From Mycobacterium sp. 3519A (lineage in GTDB: Bacteria; Actinomycetota; Actinomycetes; Mycobacteriales; Mycobacteriaceae): a stretch of DNA of 64,000 bases. The DNA is taken from assembly GCF_900240945.1 (NCBI RefSeq), contig NZ_OESG01000014.1, forward strand, positions 2,634,734 to 2,698,733. Reading direction: 5' to 3'. Positions 26,597 through 35,732 of this stretch are shown here, one piece after another. The translations under genes and the position numbers were made by a program. Each line of letters starts with the position of its first letter. Within the stretch, counting starts at the first letter, position 1. The notes beneath the pieces were generated by a model that saw only the letters and a list, made by a program, of their open reading frames with translations, searched no databases and was not told the DNA's origin.

Positions 26597-27832
26597 TCAA
26601 GCGGGCGGATTTGCGGTGTGTCGCTCGCGGAGCAGACGTAGTCCATGCGAGGCGTATGCGGCGATGGCGAACACCGCGAGCAGCCAGTAGGGCGGGCGGG
26701 CGAGTTCCCAGACGAAGAGGGCCGCGAACAAGGGCGCCCGCTGCGTGATCGCCAGGACGCCCGCGGCGCATGTCAATGACAAAGCGGCGACGTGGATTTC
26801 GGTGCCCGCCCACTGATTTAACGCAAGGGCGGCAAGTGATCCCGCGGCGGCGCCAGTCGCCATTGCGGGCGTGAGTAGGCCGCCGACGGCGCCCGCGCGC
26901 AAGAACAGCGCGCTCAAGAGCGGCTTCAGCAGCAAGATGATCGCGGCCGCACCCAAAGTCAGACCGCTGTTGACGCTGACGGTCAGGATGCTTCGTCCGT
27001 TGCCGGGGAGTTCCGGCCACCAAATCGAGCAGATGCCGGTCAACAGCCCGGCGGCAGCGACCGACGGGATGAGCACCCACGACTTGAACTGCACGTTGGG
27101 CCGCGCAATCGCCATCACGCAGTTGAAGGCCAAGCCCACCGCGGCCGCCAGAGGCGCGATCACGAGGGCCAGGAAGGCGAATAGATAGGAGAGGGTGGCG
27201 TCCGGCCACGTCAGCGCGTGCTCGAGATGGGTGACGGGGGAGGCCACCGCGACCGCGAGGCTGGAGGTGATCAGTGCGGCGCCGAGCGCTCGCGGATGCC
27301 AGGTGCCGAGCAGGATGCGGGCCGTGAACAGGGCGCCGCCGAGGGGCACGCTGTAGACCGCGCCGAGGCCTGCCCCGGCCGCGCAGGCGAGCAGGATTTC
27401 GCGGTCGCGCGGGGTGAGAGTCAATCGTGTGGTGCCGAAATCGCTTAGCGCTGCGGCAAATTGGCGGGGTGCGCCTTCGCGGCCGAGCGACGCGCCTGAT
27501 CCGACCAACAGCACCTGCAGGCCGGCGTCGATCGACAGCGGCACGCGTGGCACGGCGCGGTGACCCTTGATGGTCTCGGTCAGGCCGGGCACCTCGCGGC
27601 GTCGCCGAAGTAGCCACCACCCGCAACCGGCCAGTGCGCCACCGATCATCGGTCCGACGGCGCGCCGGACCGGGCTGCTGCCGCCGACGCCGGTCAGCAG
27701 GCTGCCGAACGAATAGTGGTAGGTGAGGTGTTCGATGGCGTGCAATAACAGCGTCGTGGCCGCGCCGGCGACACCGGCCAGCAGGCCGACGATGACGATC
27801 CCGCAGCCGAACTCAAGGGTGCGCCGGGACAC
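26597..27832 (-). CDS. ClC family chloride channel or Cl-/H+ antiporter
   Basis: This 411-residue integral membrane protein has the ClC selectivity motifs: GSGASLGREGA (about 141-151, the GREGP motif with the gating Glu kept) and GAVGGLLTPA (about 315-324, replacing the usual GxFxP). The Glu in GREGA suggests either a gated channel or an antiporter; the second 'proton' Glu cannot be assigned with confidence. It is shorter than E. coli ClcA and nearer to ClcB-like actinobacterial proteins. GTG 27832 is preceded by TATACA at 8 nt, so the mRNA is probably leaderless. It stands in the same direction between two GjpA-like genes. Confidence 0.85.
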   Translation of the reverse strand: MSRRTLEFGCGIVIVGLLAGVAGAATTLLLHAIEHLTYHYSFGSLLTGVGGSSPVRRAVGPMIGGALAGCGWWLLRRRREVPGLTETIKGHRAVPRVPLSIDAGLQVLLVGSGASLGREGAPRQFAAALSDFGTTRLTLTPRDREILLACAAGAGLGAVYSVPLGGALFTARILLGTWHPRALGAALITSSLAVAVASPVTHLEHALTWPDATLSYLFAFLALVIAPLAAAVGLAFNCVMAIARPNVQFKSWVLIPSVAAAGLLTGICSIWWPELPGNGRSILTVSVNSGLTLGAAAIILLLKPLLSALFLRAGAVGGLLTPAMATGAAAGSLAALALNQWAGTEIHVAALSLTCAAGVLAITQRAPLFAALFVWELARPPYWLLAVFAIAAYASHGLRLLRERHTANPPA

Positions 27833-27851
27833 GAGCTGAATGTATATGTGG

Positions 27852-27886
27852 ATCGGCCCCCTCTCCGGGCGGAAGAGGGGGCCGAT
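27852..27886 (-). terminator. Hairpin terminator after GjpA-like gene 3
   Basis: Arms ATCGGCCCCCTCT (27852-27864) and 27874-27886 pair over 13 bp with a 9-nt loop, 36 nt past the stop at 27922. It also separates the GjpA-like transcript from the ClC promoter. Confidence 0.8.
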
Positions 27887-27921
27887 TCGTGAGCGGCGCT
27901 ATATCTGCCTAGTCGTCTCGG

Positions 27922-29709
27922 TCACCCGCCGAGCGCGCCCCTCACCGCGCCGGCGAGATTCTTGGCGACTGAGCTGATGGCAGAACCGACCGGATTGGAA
28001 CCGCCTCCGCCCTTCTTCTTGCCGTTCCCTGCGTTGTCCGAGCCCGTCGTTTCCGGCACGACCTTGTTCCCGTCGGTCGTATCGACTGCGGTGGCGTCGG
28101 TGGTGACGGTGGGCTTGCCTGTCGCCTTGTCAGGCTTGGCTGCTTCTGAGACTTCCTTGCCGAGCTGGGGTCCGGGGGAAGTCTCCTCAAGGGCTTGCTT
28201 GATGTCCTCGACTTTGGGCGGCACCTTGCCCTCTGCGGGTGTGCCCGCAGTCAGCTTCGCGACCGGGCCGCCCGGCGTGTTGCCCGAGTTGCCTTTGCCC
28301 TTGCCCTCGTCGCCGGAACCTGGCGCCACGTCCAGCGTGACGAGGTTCTTATTCGACGTGTCGGTTGCGTCGAAGGTGGAGGCGCGGAACGTCTCTGGTG
28401 CCGTCGCTTCCTCCGGGGCTTGGACGCCTGGAAGGCCTGGAAGCAGACCGAAGACCCGGCTGACGAGTCCCTGGATCGTCGGGATGACGGCCGGGAGTAT
28501 CACGTTCCCGTTGAGGAGGTTCAACCCGACTCCCCCCAGCTCCGGGATATAGAAGAAGGCGGGGTTCTGGATGATTCCCCCGGCGAAGACCTTCGGGAGC
28601 ACCAGTGCGGCGTCCGCCACTGTCGTTGCCTGCGCAGCGGGCAAGAGCTCGCTGACGAGCGGGAAAAGGTCCGGTCCATAGCCGCCGTTGACGAAGCCGT
28701 CGATGACGGTGGCCGGAGCACCGATGAGTTGGTTGATAACACCTGCGAAGTTGCCGGAGCCCAGCGAATCAACGACGTCCTGGAGAGCGGTGCCGATCGA
28801 CCCGGGGCCGCTGATCAACGGTCCAGTAAGTCCCAGTGCGGCAATGGGCAACACCAGGGCTGCTTCCTCGCCAATCAGAGGCGCCAGCAGGGATCCCACG
28901 AATTTGGTGACGTTGAAGATCGGGCTCGCGACCAGGTTGAACAGCAGGAAGTTGACCGCGCCTTCGATCTGTCCTTCCGTCTCGACTGGCGTTAGTGCCG
29001 CCAGAGGCGAAGCAGCTAGCATGTCGGCGCCACCGAACGAGCCCAAGAGCCGGTCTACCAAGCCCTGAATCGTAGGAATGACACCGGGCAGGACGACGTC
29101 CAGCGGGGGAATCGGAATTAGGTTGAGGAGGCGCGGAGGATTAATGAGTCCTCCGGACAAGACGGTTCCAATCGCTTCGGGTGGGATCATTTGTCCCAAC
29201 ATCTGGCTGAGCAGTCCCGCTACGGCCTCGGCCAGCAAGGGAGACAGGTCGGGCCCGAACCCGCCGTTGACGAAGCCGTCGAGGATAGTGCCTGGAACAC
29301 CGATCAGGGTGTTGATGAGTTCCTCGAGGTTGAATGAGCCGAGGCTGTTGACGACGTCCTGAACAGCATGGCCGATCGCTCCCGGGCCGCTGATCAGCGG
29401 TCCGCCGAGGCCCACCGCGCCAAGCGCCAATATTGCCTGAGCTTCCTCCGTGGATACGCCCAGCAGTTGTGCAACCAGTGGCGCAGGCAACGTCGCAAGG
29501 CGCACACCGAGACTGGTACCAGCGAAGATGAGCTGGTTGACCGCATTCTCGATCTCGTTGGCAGTGAGTTGGACCCCCCGGTCAACCACCGCTATCGGGT
29601 TCGGGACTTGGATCTCGGTCGGCGTCGGCACGATCGGTGCGACAGCGATGACGCTGGCGCCGACGATTGCTACGCCGGTCGTGACGTAGGGCTTGAGTGC
29701 GAGCTGCAT
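27922..29709 (-). CDS. GjpA-like secreted/outer-membrane protein 3 with internal duplication
   Basis: This 595-residue exported protein starts MQLALKPYVTTGVAIVGASV, as in the other two GjpA-like genes. The helical part consists of two tandem copies of a module of about 175 residues (about 51-223 and 247-421). Each has GPLISGPG(A/S)IG, LIG(V/A)P-then-DGFVNGG(F/Y)GPDL, and VIPTIQGLV. The tail (about 430-595) is rich in Thr, Lys, Gly and Pro, ending in a short hydrophobic helix (AISSVAKNLAGAVRGALGG), unlike the lysine-ended tails of its relatives. ATG 29709 has a GGAGG site 4 nt upstream; the 12-residue longer frame is not favoured. Porin-like function is inferred from family naming. Confidence 0.76.
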   Translation of the reverse strand: MQLALKPYVTTGVAIVGASVIAVAPIVPTPTEIQVPNPIAVVDRGVQLTANEIENAVNQLIFAGTSLGVRLATLPAPLVAQLLGVSTEEAQAILALGAVGLGGPLISGPGAIGHAVQDVVNSLGSFNLEELINTLIGVPGTILDGFVNGGFGPDLSPLLAEAVAGLLSQMLGQMIPPEAIGTVLSGGLINPPRLLNLIPIPPLDVVLPGVIPTIQGLVDRLLGSFGGADMLAASPLAALTPVETEGQIEGAVNFLLFNLVASPIFNVTKFVGSLLAPLIGEEAALVLPIAALGLTGPLISGPGSIGTALQDVVDSLGSGNFAGVINQLIGAPATVIDGFVNGGYGPDLFPLVSELLPAAQATTVADAALVLPKVFAGGIIQNPAFFYIPELGGVGLNLLNGNVILPAVIPTIQGLVSRVFGLLPGLPGVQAPEEATAPETFRASTFDATDTSNKNLVTLDVAPGSGDEGKGKGNSGNTPGGPVAKLTAGTPAEGKVPPKVEDIKQALEETSPGPQLGKEVSEAAKPDKATGKPTVTTDATAVDTTDGNKVVPETTGSDNAGNGKKKGGGGSNPVGSAISSVAKNLAGAVRGALGG

Positions 29710-30442
29710 GATTCCTCCAAAGCTGAGCAGTAGTGAGCCGCACACAGGAACCTATGCCACAAAATTCATCTGATTCTCAGGTTCGTACCGCGGTTTGCCG
29801 TCCTCCTTGCAAACAAAATTAGCTGGCTGAATGCCGAAAATTAGCTGGTCAGACTTGCCATACCTGTAGTTTAGCAAATTAAAACTAGCGAACCTATGCA
29901 AAGTAGTCCGTTCGACCGAAGCCGCTTAGTAAGCCCGTCAATGAGTTAGCTGAAACTAAATTGCTGGAGACGTCAATAACATGCTGGTTCGGGCCGCAGT
30001 TACTTTGCTGTCGGACGGGCCGCGTCTATCGCCCAGACGTGAAGGATTGCCGACTGTTTCTAGAGTCATCGGGTCCCCTGGCCTCACATGTAACGGTTCG
30101 GCAACGTCGCTGGAGCCTGTCAGGGGCCGCACGGAAAGTTAACTGACGTCTATGTCAATTTGGATTGTCCGACCGCAGTTTGGTTCTTTGACTTTGTACC
30201 GTAATTCGCAACCCTGGCAACGTCCGCGAAGCAACGCAGCAACCACAACGGGCGCCACCGACTCGACAACGCGCGGTGTCAACAAACGTCGCAGCGAGTC
30301 CAAATCGCCCGCAGCAGTCACCCCGTCGCAGCGGTGTCATGGGCCAACTGCCATCTCAAGTCTGGCCTGACGTCACCTCGGGTCGCGCTCAGATCGACAC
30401 CTCCCGTCGCGGCCCGCCCGGCCGCCGGTAGCGTGACTATCG
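29710..30442. other. Gene-free 733-bp interval upstream of GjpA-like gene 3 and mshB
   Basis: No frame here looks coding; the two frames of about 60-70 codons lack usual codon bias. The first 250 bp are AT-rich and include two exact copies of AAAATTAGCTGG (29815-29826 and 29837-29848), 22 bp apart. Near the mshB start, TAGCGT lies 8 nt before the ATG. In M. tuberculosis a TetR gene and PPE17/PE11 occupy the corresponding place; no remnant of them was recognised. Confidence 0.5.
29815..29848. repeat. Direct repeat AAAATTAGCTGG x2
   Basis: Two identical 12-mers (29815-29826, 29837-29848) lie 22 bp apart, two helical turns, in the AT-rich region about 105 nt upstream of GjpA-like gene 3. This phasing fits a regulator binding site, but no regulator is suggested by the sequence. 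Confidence 0.4.
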
Positions 30443-31327
30443 ATGCCATCTCAGGAGACCCCGCGCCTGTTGTTCGTGCACGCCCATCCAGACGACGAAA
30501 CGCTGACAACCGGTGCCACGATTGCGCATTACGCTGCACGTGGCGCCGAGGTTCACGTCGTCACATGCACCCTCGGCGAAGAGGGTGAAGTCATCGGCGA
30601 CCGCTATGCGTACCTGGCCGTCGACGCCGCCGATCAGTTGGGCGGCTACCGCATCGGTGAGTTGACGAGCGCCCTGCGCGCGCTGGGCATCGCGCAACCG
30701 ATCTTCCTCGGCGGTGCGGGACGCTGGCGCGATTCGGGGATGGAGGGCACCCCGCCGCGGCGTTGGCAGCGGTTCGTCGACGCCGACAAGAATGAGGTTG
30801 TTGGCGAACTCGTCGCGCTGATTCGGCAACTTAGACCCCACGTCGTCGTTACGTATGACGCCAACGGCGGCTACGGGCATCCTGACCACATTCGTGCGCA
30901 TGAAATCACCGTCGCTGCGGTCGCCGCTTCGGGGGGCGACGAGTTCGCCGGGACCCCCTGGACCGTGCCCAAGATGTACTGGACCGTGATCGCCACGTCC
31001 GCGATGGCCGACGGGCTCAACGCCCTCGGCGACGCACCATCGGAGTGGCATCGGGTGTCCGTTGACGACCTGCCGTTCGGCTACCCCGACGACGCCATCG
31101 ACGCCGTCATCGACGTGCCTGACCACCATCCCGCGAAGGTCGCGGCCCTGCGTGCGCATGCCACCCAGGTCACCGTCGCGCCCGACGGACGGTCGTGCGC
31201 GCTGTCGAACAACATCGCGCTGCCGATCGGCGCCGTCGAGCACTACATCCTCGCCGCCGGCACCCCAGGGGAGCGCGACGACCGCGGCTGGGAAACCGAC
31301 CTGCTGGCCGGGTTGAATCTGGAATAG
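30443..31327 (+). CDS. mshB: MshB, GlcNAc-Ins deacetylase of mycothiol synthesis
   Basis: This 294-residue zinc-dependent cytosolic deacetylase of the LmbE/PIG-L family removes the acetyl group from GlcNAc-inositol, the second chemical step in mycothiol synthesis. The motif AHPDDE is at residues 14-19, giving zinc ligands His15 and Asp18 with Asp17 as general base; the third ligand lies in GHPDH (146-149). It is at the same position as M. tuberculosis Rv1170. ATG 30443 is preceded by a TAGCGT box at 8 nt and no ribosome site, which suggests leaderless translation. Confidence 0.94.
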   Translation: MPSQETPRLLFVHAHPDDETLTTGATIAHYAARGAEVHVVTCTLGEEGEVIGDRYAYLAVDAADQLGGYRIGELTSALRALGIAQPIFLGGAGRWRDSGMEGTPPRRWQRFVDADKNEVVGELVALIRQLRPHVVVTYDANGGYGHPDHIRAHEITVAAVAASGGDEFAGTPWTVPKMYWTVIATSAMADGLNALGDAPSEWHRVSVDDLPFGYPDDAIDAVIDVPDHHPAKVAALRAHATQVTVAPDGRSCALSNNIALPIGAVEHYILAAGTPGERDDRGWETDLLAGLNLE

Positions 31328-31383
31328 CGCGACGGGCTCGCGGTAAGCTGCCCGTCAACTGCTCACGTGTGAAAGGGAGGGCA

Positions 31384-31491
31384 ATGGACCCGGACATGGA
31401 TCCCAACCTGCAGCACTGGCAGGACCGCGCCGATAGCTTCCAGTGGGTGGTCGGGTCGCTCGTCTCACTGCTCGACAGCATTCCCACCTGA
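31384..31491 (+). CDS. 35-residue small protein between mshB and the Rv1171-like gene
   Basis: A short frame, MDPDMDPNLQHWQDRADSFQ continuing to LLDSIPT, follows a near-perfect ribosome site (AAAGGGAGG, 4 nt before the ATG). It is acidic at the N-terminus and hydrophobic at the C-terminus (WVVGSLVSLL). It overlaps the 5' end of the Rv1171-like gene, whose probable initiation lies within or at its stop, so it may be a coupling leader peptide or a real mini-protein. Confidence 0.5.
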   Translation: MDPDMDPNLQHWQDRADSFQWVVGSLVSLLDSIPT

Positions 31492-31856
31492 CGCCGCTGC
31501 GTCCCCTCGTCCTGACGCTGCTCGCAATCGACGGCGTCCTGTCGGCCGTCGCGGCCGCGTTCCTCCTTCAGTTTCGGCTTGGTGTCGTGCCGTTTCCGGT
31601 GAGCGCGCTGATCAGTGGGTTCGTCAACGCCGCTCTCGTCTGGGCGGCGATGCAATGGACCGAGTCACCGCGGCTGGCCGCACTGCCGTTGTGGTGCTGG
31701 CTGTTGACCGTCGCCGGGTTGACCTTCGGCGGCCCCGGTGACGACATCGTGTTCGGCGGCGTCGGTGTCATGGAATTCGCACCGCTGCTGCTGATCGTGC
31801 TGGGCGCGCTGCCGCCCGCCCTGCTGCTGTGGCGGCGGGTGCGCCAGGACGCCTGA
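31443..31856 (+). CDS. Rv1171-like integral membrane protein
   Basis: This protein of about 120-137 residues has three to four transmembrane helices: PLVLTLLAIDGVLSAVAAAF, ALISGFVNAALVWAAM, and the Pro/Leu-rich end LLLIVLGALPPALLLWRR. It also has a conserved FGGPGDDIVFGG loop. It resembles M. tuberculosis Rv1171 in sequence and position; function unknown. The start is uncertain. GTG 31443 is the only canonical codon, but homology begins near LTPLRPLVLTLL, where a CTG overlaps the TGA of the upstream 35-codon frame. It ends 3 bp before the convergent secreted-protein gene. Confidence 0.72.
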   Translation: MGGRVARLTARQHSHLTPLRPLVLTLLAIDGVLSAVAAAFLLQFRLGVVPFPVSALISGFVNAALVWAAMQWTESPRLAALPLWCWLLTVAGLTFGGPGDDIVFGGVGVMEFAPLLLIVLGALPPALLLWRRVRQDA

Positions 31857-31859
31857 GGG

Positions 31860-32873
31860 TTATTCGTCGCCCTTCTTTTTCTTATTCGTCTCGCTCTTGC
31901 CGGTGGTGTCCTTGTCGGAGGTCGACGACTCCGCTCCCGCCTTCGCGCCTTTGTCGGCCTTCTTCTCGTTCGGCTTCTTCTCGTGGGGCGTGGCCTTCTT
32001 GGGGCCCGTGGAGCCCTCGTTGGATTCGCTGTCCTCGGTCTGGGTCGTCGTCGCCTCGGTCGTCTGCTTCGGCGCCTTGAGTGGCTTCGGCTCCTTGGGC
32101 GCCTTTGGTGCCTTGACCACCTCGACGCCGGCCTCCTCGACGGCATCGCCAACCTGTTCAGTCACGTCAACGCCATCCTCACCCTTGACCGCGTCGCGCT
32201 TCTGCTTGAGCTGCGTGGTGTTGTCCGCCGCCAGCGTCGTCACGTCTTCGGTCGTCGCCGCCGTCGCTGCGAACGGGAAGGGTGGCAGAGGTGGCAGCGG
32301 CGGCAGGAAGAAGTTCCACTCGTCGATGCCCAACTGGATGAAAGCATCAACGGTCCATGCGATGCCCTCGCCCAGGTTGAACAGGAAGTTGCCGTTGCCG
32401 CTGAGCCAGTCCAGCGTGTTGTGCGTGATCGCGTGGACGATGCGTTCACCGAAGTTGTAGAAGATCATGATCTGGCCGGACAACCAGCCGACGTACGGGA
32501 CCCAGCCCACGGCGTAGGTCGCCAGCTGGAACCCGTACCGCACCCAGGGCTCGATTGCGTGATAGGCCCATTCCAGCGTGCCCGTGACTGATTGCGGTGC
32601 GGGCCCGGGACCTGACGGCGGCGCTGGGAACGGATTGCTTGCGCTCGGCGGCACGATGAATCGCTGCACCCAGCCCACCAGAAGGTTCGGCAGGTCCGTC
32701 ACCGCGAGGGGCTGCACCTGCGCCGCGAGGTCGACCGGCGCGGACCTGACCGCAATGACGGGTGCGGGTGGCGCGGCCGGCGTCGGCTCCTGCACGGCTG
32801 GACCGAACGCGACAGCGGTGGCGGTCACGGTCGCGACCCCAATCGTCAGAACTGAGCGAAACGAAATCCCCAT
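31860..32873 (-). CDS. Secreted protein with Lys-rich disordered tail, at the PE12 position
   Basis: This 337-residue exported protein begins MGISFRSVLTIGVATVTATA with a signal peptide, then a Pro-rich linker (EPTPAAPPAP). A domain with many Trp/Tyr residues follows (about 65-215, e.g. WAYHAIEPWVRYGFQLATYA and WVPYVGWLSGQI), then a Pro block (FFLPPLPPLPPFPF) and a highly charged Lys/Glu/Thr tail ending NKKKKGDE. It does not share the GjpA-type N-terminus but has the same overall build. It lies between the Rv1171-like gene and fbiC, where M. tuberculosis has PE12. ATG 32873 has a strong GGAGG site. Function unknown; surface exposure inferred. Confidence 0.72.
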   Translation of the reverse strand: MGISFRSVLTIGVATVTATAVAFGPAVQEPTPAAPPAPVIAVRSAPVDLAAQVQPLAVTDLPNLLVGWVQRFIVPPSASNPFPAPPSGPGPAPQSVTGTLEWAYHAIEPWVRYGFQLATYAVGWVPYVGWLSGQIMIFYNFGERIVHAITHNTLDWLSGNGNFLFNLGEGIAWTVDAFIQLGIDEWNFFLPPLPPLPPFPFAATAATTEDVTTLAADNTTQLKQKRDAVKGEDGVDVTEQVGDAVEEAGVEVVKAPKAPKEPKPLKAPKQTTEATTTQTEDSESNEGSTGPKKATPHEKKPNEKKADKGAKAGAESSTSDKDTTGKSETNKKKKGDE

Positions 32874-32919
32874 TTGAACTCCCCCTCCAGCTACTGCAGC
32901 TACTGGACCAAACGGCAAC

Positions 32920-32933
32920 TTACGCGCGTGTCA
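32920..32933. promoter_or_regulatory. TGAC-N6-GTAA half-conserved dyad
   Basis: On the minus strand it reads TGACACGCGCGTAA followed by GTTGC. It ends 46 nt before the start at 32873, exactly the distance seen for GjpA-like gene 1. One arm deviates by one base. Confidence 0.35.
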
Positions 32934-33081
32934 ACAAGATCGGGGGATATTGAGCAACGTGTCGGGGGCGGGGCCGCAACGCAGCGCCCGACTGGGACTA
33001 CTGTGGCCGATATGTTCGGCGCAGTGGTTTCAGAATGTGAGACTTGCGGATGATTTTCGACGACCGTGGGGTTACACGGGA

Positions 33082-35661
33082 GTGGCTCTGAACCCCCAGC
33101 GCGGCGCCGATCTGCCCAGCCCGGTGGTCCCCCCGAAATCGAGCGCGCCCACTCCTGCCGCCTTGAGACGTGTGTTGCGACGGGCTCGCGACGGTGTCGC
33201 ACTCAACGTCGACGAGGCCGCGATCGCGATGACCGCCCGCGGCGAGGATCTCGCCGATCTGTGTGCCAGCGCCGCGCGCGTCCGCGACGCGGGTCTGGAG
33301 GCTGCGGGCAGGCGCGGTGACACCGGTCGGCTGCCGGTCAGCTATTCCCGCAAGGTCTTCATCCCGGTCACCCACCTGTGCCGGGACACCTGCCACTACT
33401 GCACCTTCGTCACGGTGCCCGGCAAGCTGCGCGCACAGGGCATGGGGATGTACATGGAGCCCGACGAGATCCTCGACGTGGCCCGCCGCGGCGCCGAATT
33501 GGGTTGCAAAGAAGCCTTGTTCACCCTCGGTGACCGCCCCGAGGCGCGGTGGGACGAGGCGCGGCAATGGCTCGACGAACGCGGTTACGACTCGACGCTG
33601 GACTACGTGCGCGCCATGGCGATCCGGGTTCTCGAAGAAACCGGGCTACTGCCGCATTTGAATCCCGGCGTCATGTCGTGGTCGGAGTTGTCACGGCTCA
33701 AGCCGGTCGCGCCGTCGATGGGCATGATGCTGGAGACCACATCGCGGCGGCTGTTCGAAACCAAGGGCCTGGCGCATTACGGCAGTCCGGACAAGGACCC
33801 CGAGGTGCGGTTGCGCACACTGGCCGACGCAGGCCGGTTGTCGATCCCATTCACCACCGGACTGCTCGTCGGAATCGGCGAGACACTCGTCGAGCGCGCC
33901 GAGACCATCCACGCAATTCGCCAGTCCCACAAGGAGTTCGGTCACGTCCAGGAAGTGATCGTGCAGAACTTCCGGGCCAAGGACCACACCGCGATGGCCG
34001 GCGTGCCTGACGCCGGCTTCGACGACTTCGTCGCCACGGTCGCGGTCACCCGCTTGGTGATGGGCCCCAAGATGCGCATCCAGGCGCCGCCGAATCTCGT
34101 GTCGCGGGCCGAGTGCCTGGCGCTGATCGGCGCCGGTGTCGACGACTGGGGCGGAGTGTCGCCGTTGACGCCGGATCACGTCAACCCGGAGCGGCCCTGG
34201 CCGGCGCTGGACGAACTTTCGGCCGTCACCGCCGAGGCGGGCTACGACCTGGTGCAGCGGCTGACCGCGCAACCGCAGTACGTCCAGGCGGGCGCGGCGT
34301 GGATCGACCCGCGGGTGCGCGAACACGTCGACGCGCTCGCTGATCCGGAGACCGGCCTGGCCCTCGACGTCAATCCGGTGGGGCGGCCATGGCAGGAACC
34401 CGACGAGGCCGCAGAGTCGTTGGGCCGCACCGATTTGCATTCGGCGATCGATTCCGAGGGCCGTCTCACCGCCACCCGCAGCGACCTCGGCAGCGCGTTC
34501 GGCGACTGGGAGTCCATCCGCGAGAAGGTGCACGAACTGGCGGCGCGCGCGCCCGAACGCATCGACACCGATGTGTTGGCGGCGCTGCGTTCGGCGGAGC
34601 GCAACCCGGCAGGCTGCAGCGACGACGAGTACCTCGCGTTGGCCACCGCCGACGGGCCGGCACTGGACGCCGTTGCGGCGCTTGCCGATTCACTGCGCAA
34701 GGACACCGTCGGTGACGACGTAACGTTCGTCGTCAACCGCAACATCAACTTCACCAACATCTGCTACACCGGCTGCCGATTCTGTGCGTTCGCCCAACGC
34801 AAGGGCGACGCTGACGCGTACTCGCTGTCGACGGCCGAAGTGGCCGACCGGGCGTGGGAAGCACACGTCGCGGGCGCCACCGAGGTCTGCATGCAGGGCG
34901 GTATCGACCCGGAACTACCGGTCACCGGTTACGCCGATCTGGTGCGCGCGGTCAAGGACCGTGTCCCGTCGATGCACGTGCACGCGTTCTCGCCGATGGA
35001 GATCGCCAACGGCGTTACCAAGAGCGGACTTTCGATTCGGGAGTGGCTGACCAGCTTGCACGAAGCGGGGCTGGGAAGCATCCCCGGGACGGCCGCCGAG
35101 ATCCTCGACGACGAGGTGCGCTGGGTGCTCACCAAGGGCAAGCTGCCGACGTCGATGTGGATCGAGGTCATCACCACCGCACACGAAGTGGGACTGCGCT
35201 CGTCGTCGACGATGATGTACGGCCACGTGGACCAACCGCACCACTGGGTCGGGCACCTCAACGTGCTCCGCAAGATCCAGGACCAGACCGGCGGCTTCAC
35301 CGAGTTCGTGCCGTTGCCGTTCGTGCATCAGAGCAGTCCGCTGTATCTGGCGGGCGGGGCGCGGCCGGGGCCCACACACCGCGACAACCGCGCGGTTCAT
35401 GCGCTGGCCCGAATCATGCTGCACGGCAGGATTTCCAACATCCAGACCAGCTGGGTGAAGCTGGGTGTCGAGCGCACGCAGGTGATGCTCAATGGTGGCG
35501 CCAACGATTTGGGCGGCACGTTGATGGAGGAGACCATCTCCCGGATGGCCGGATCGGAGTTCGGTTCGGCGAAGAGCGTGCAGGAACTCGTCGACATCGC
35601 CGCGGGCATCGGCAGGCCCGCGCGCCAGCGTTCGACGACATACGCGCCCTTGGCGGCGTGA
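33082..35661 (+). CDS. fbiC: FbiC, 7,8-didemethyl-8-hydroxy-5-deazariboflavin (FO) synthase
   Basis: This 859-residue bifunctional radical-SAM enzyme makes FO, the chromophore of coenzyme F420, from tyrosine and 5-amino-6-ribitylaminouracil. Two radical-SAM domains each have a CX3CX2C cluster: CRDTCHYC (Cys100, 104, 107; CofG half) and CYTGCRFC (Cys561, 565, 568; CofH half). The whole length aligns with M. tuberculosis Rv1173 (856 residues). I therefore chose GTG 33082 ([17 protein letters not shown]) rather than the frame's first possible start at 32950, whose 44 extra residues are not conserved in my memory of the family. Confidence 0.95.
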   Translation: MALNPQRGADLPSPVVPPKSSAPTPAALRRVLRRARDGVALNVDEAAIAMTARGEDLADLCASAARVRDAGLEAAGRRGDTGRLPVSYSRKVFIPVTHLCRDTCHYCTFVTVPGKLRAQGMGMYMEPDEILDVARRGAELGCKEALFTLGDRPEARWDEARQWLDERGYDSTLDYVRAMAIRVLEETGLLPHLNPGVMSWSELSRLKPVAPSMGMMLETTSRRLFETKGLAHYGSPDKDPEVRLRTLADAGRLSIPFTTGLLVGIGETLVERAETIHAIRQSHKEFGHVQEVIVQNFRAKDHTAMAGVPDAGFDDFVATVAVTRLVMGPKMRIQAPPNLVSRAECLALIGAGVDDWGGVSPLTPDHVNPERPWPALDELSAVTAEAGYDLVQRLTAQPQYVQAGAAWIDPRVREHVDALADPETGLALDVNPVGRPWQEPDEAAESLGRTDLHSAIDSEGRLTATRSDLGSAFGDWESIREKVHELAARAPERIDTDVLAALRSAERNPAGCSDDEYLALATADGPALDAVAALADSLRKDTVGDDVTFVVNRNINFTNICYTGCRFCAFAQRKGDADAYSLSTAEVADRAWEAHVAGATEVCMQGGIDPELPVTGYADLVRAVKDRVPSMHVHAFSPMEIANGVTKSGLSIREWLTSLHEAGLGSIPGTAAEILDDEVRWVLTKGKLPTSMWIEVITTAHEVGLRSSSTMMYGHVDQPHHWVGHLNVLRKIQDQTGGFTEFVPLPFVHQSSPLYLAGGARPGPTHRDNRAVHALARIMLHGRISNIQTSWVKLGVERTQVMLNGGANDLGGTLMEETISRMAGSEFGSAKSVQELVDIAAGIGRPARQRSTTYAPLAA

Positions 35662-35732
35662 TTCTCGGCGCAATCGTGAACTAGCCGGCCGGTTCCTTAC
35701 GTATAAATGGGGAACCGACGCCGAGGAGAGTA

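Noticed and set aside
30152..30370. Plus-strand frame of 72 codons upstream of mshB
   Set aside because: No ribosome site, atypical composition and no family resemblance; left as intergenic.
32950..33081. Extended FbiC N-terminus
   Set aside because: The 44 extra codons have no counterpart in FbiC as I know it, and GTG 33082 gives the expected length.
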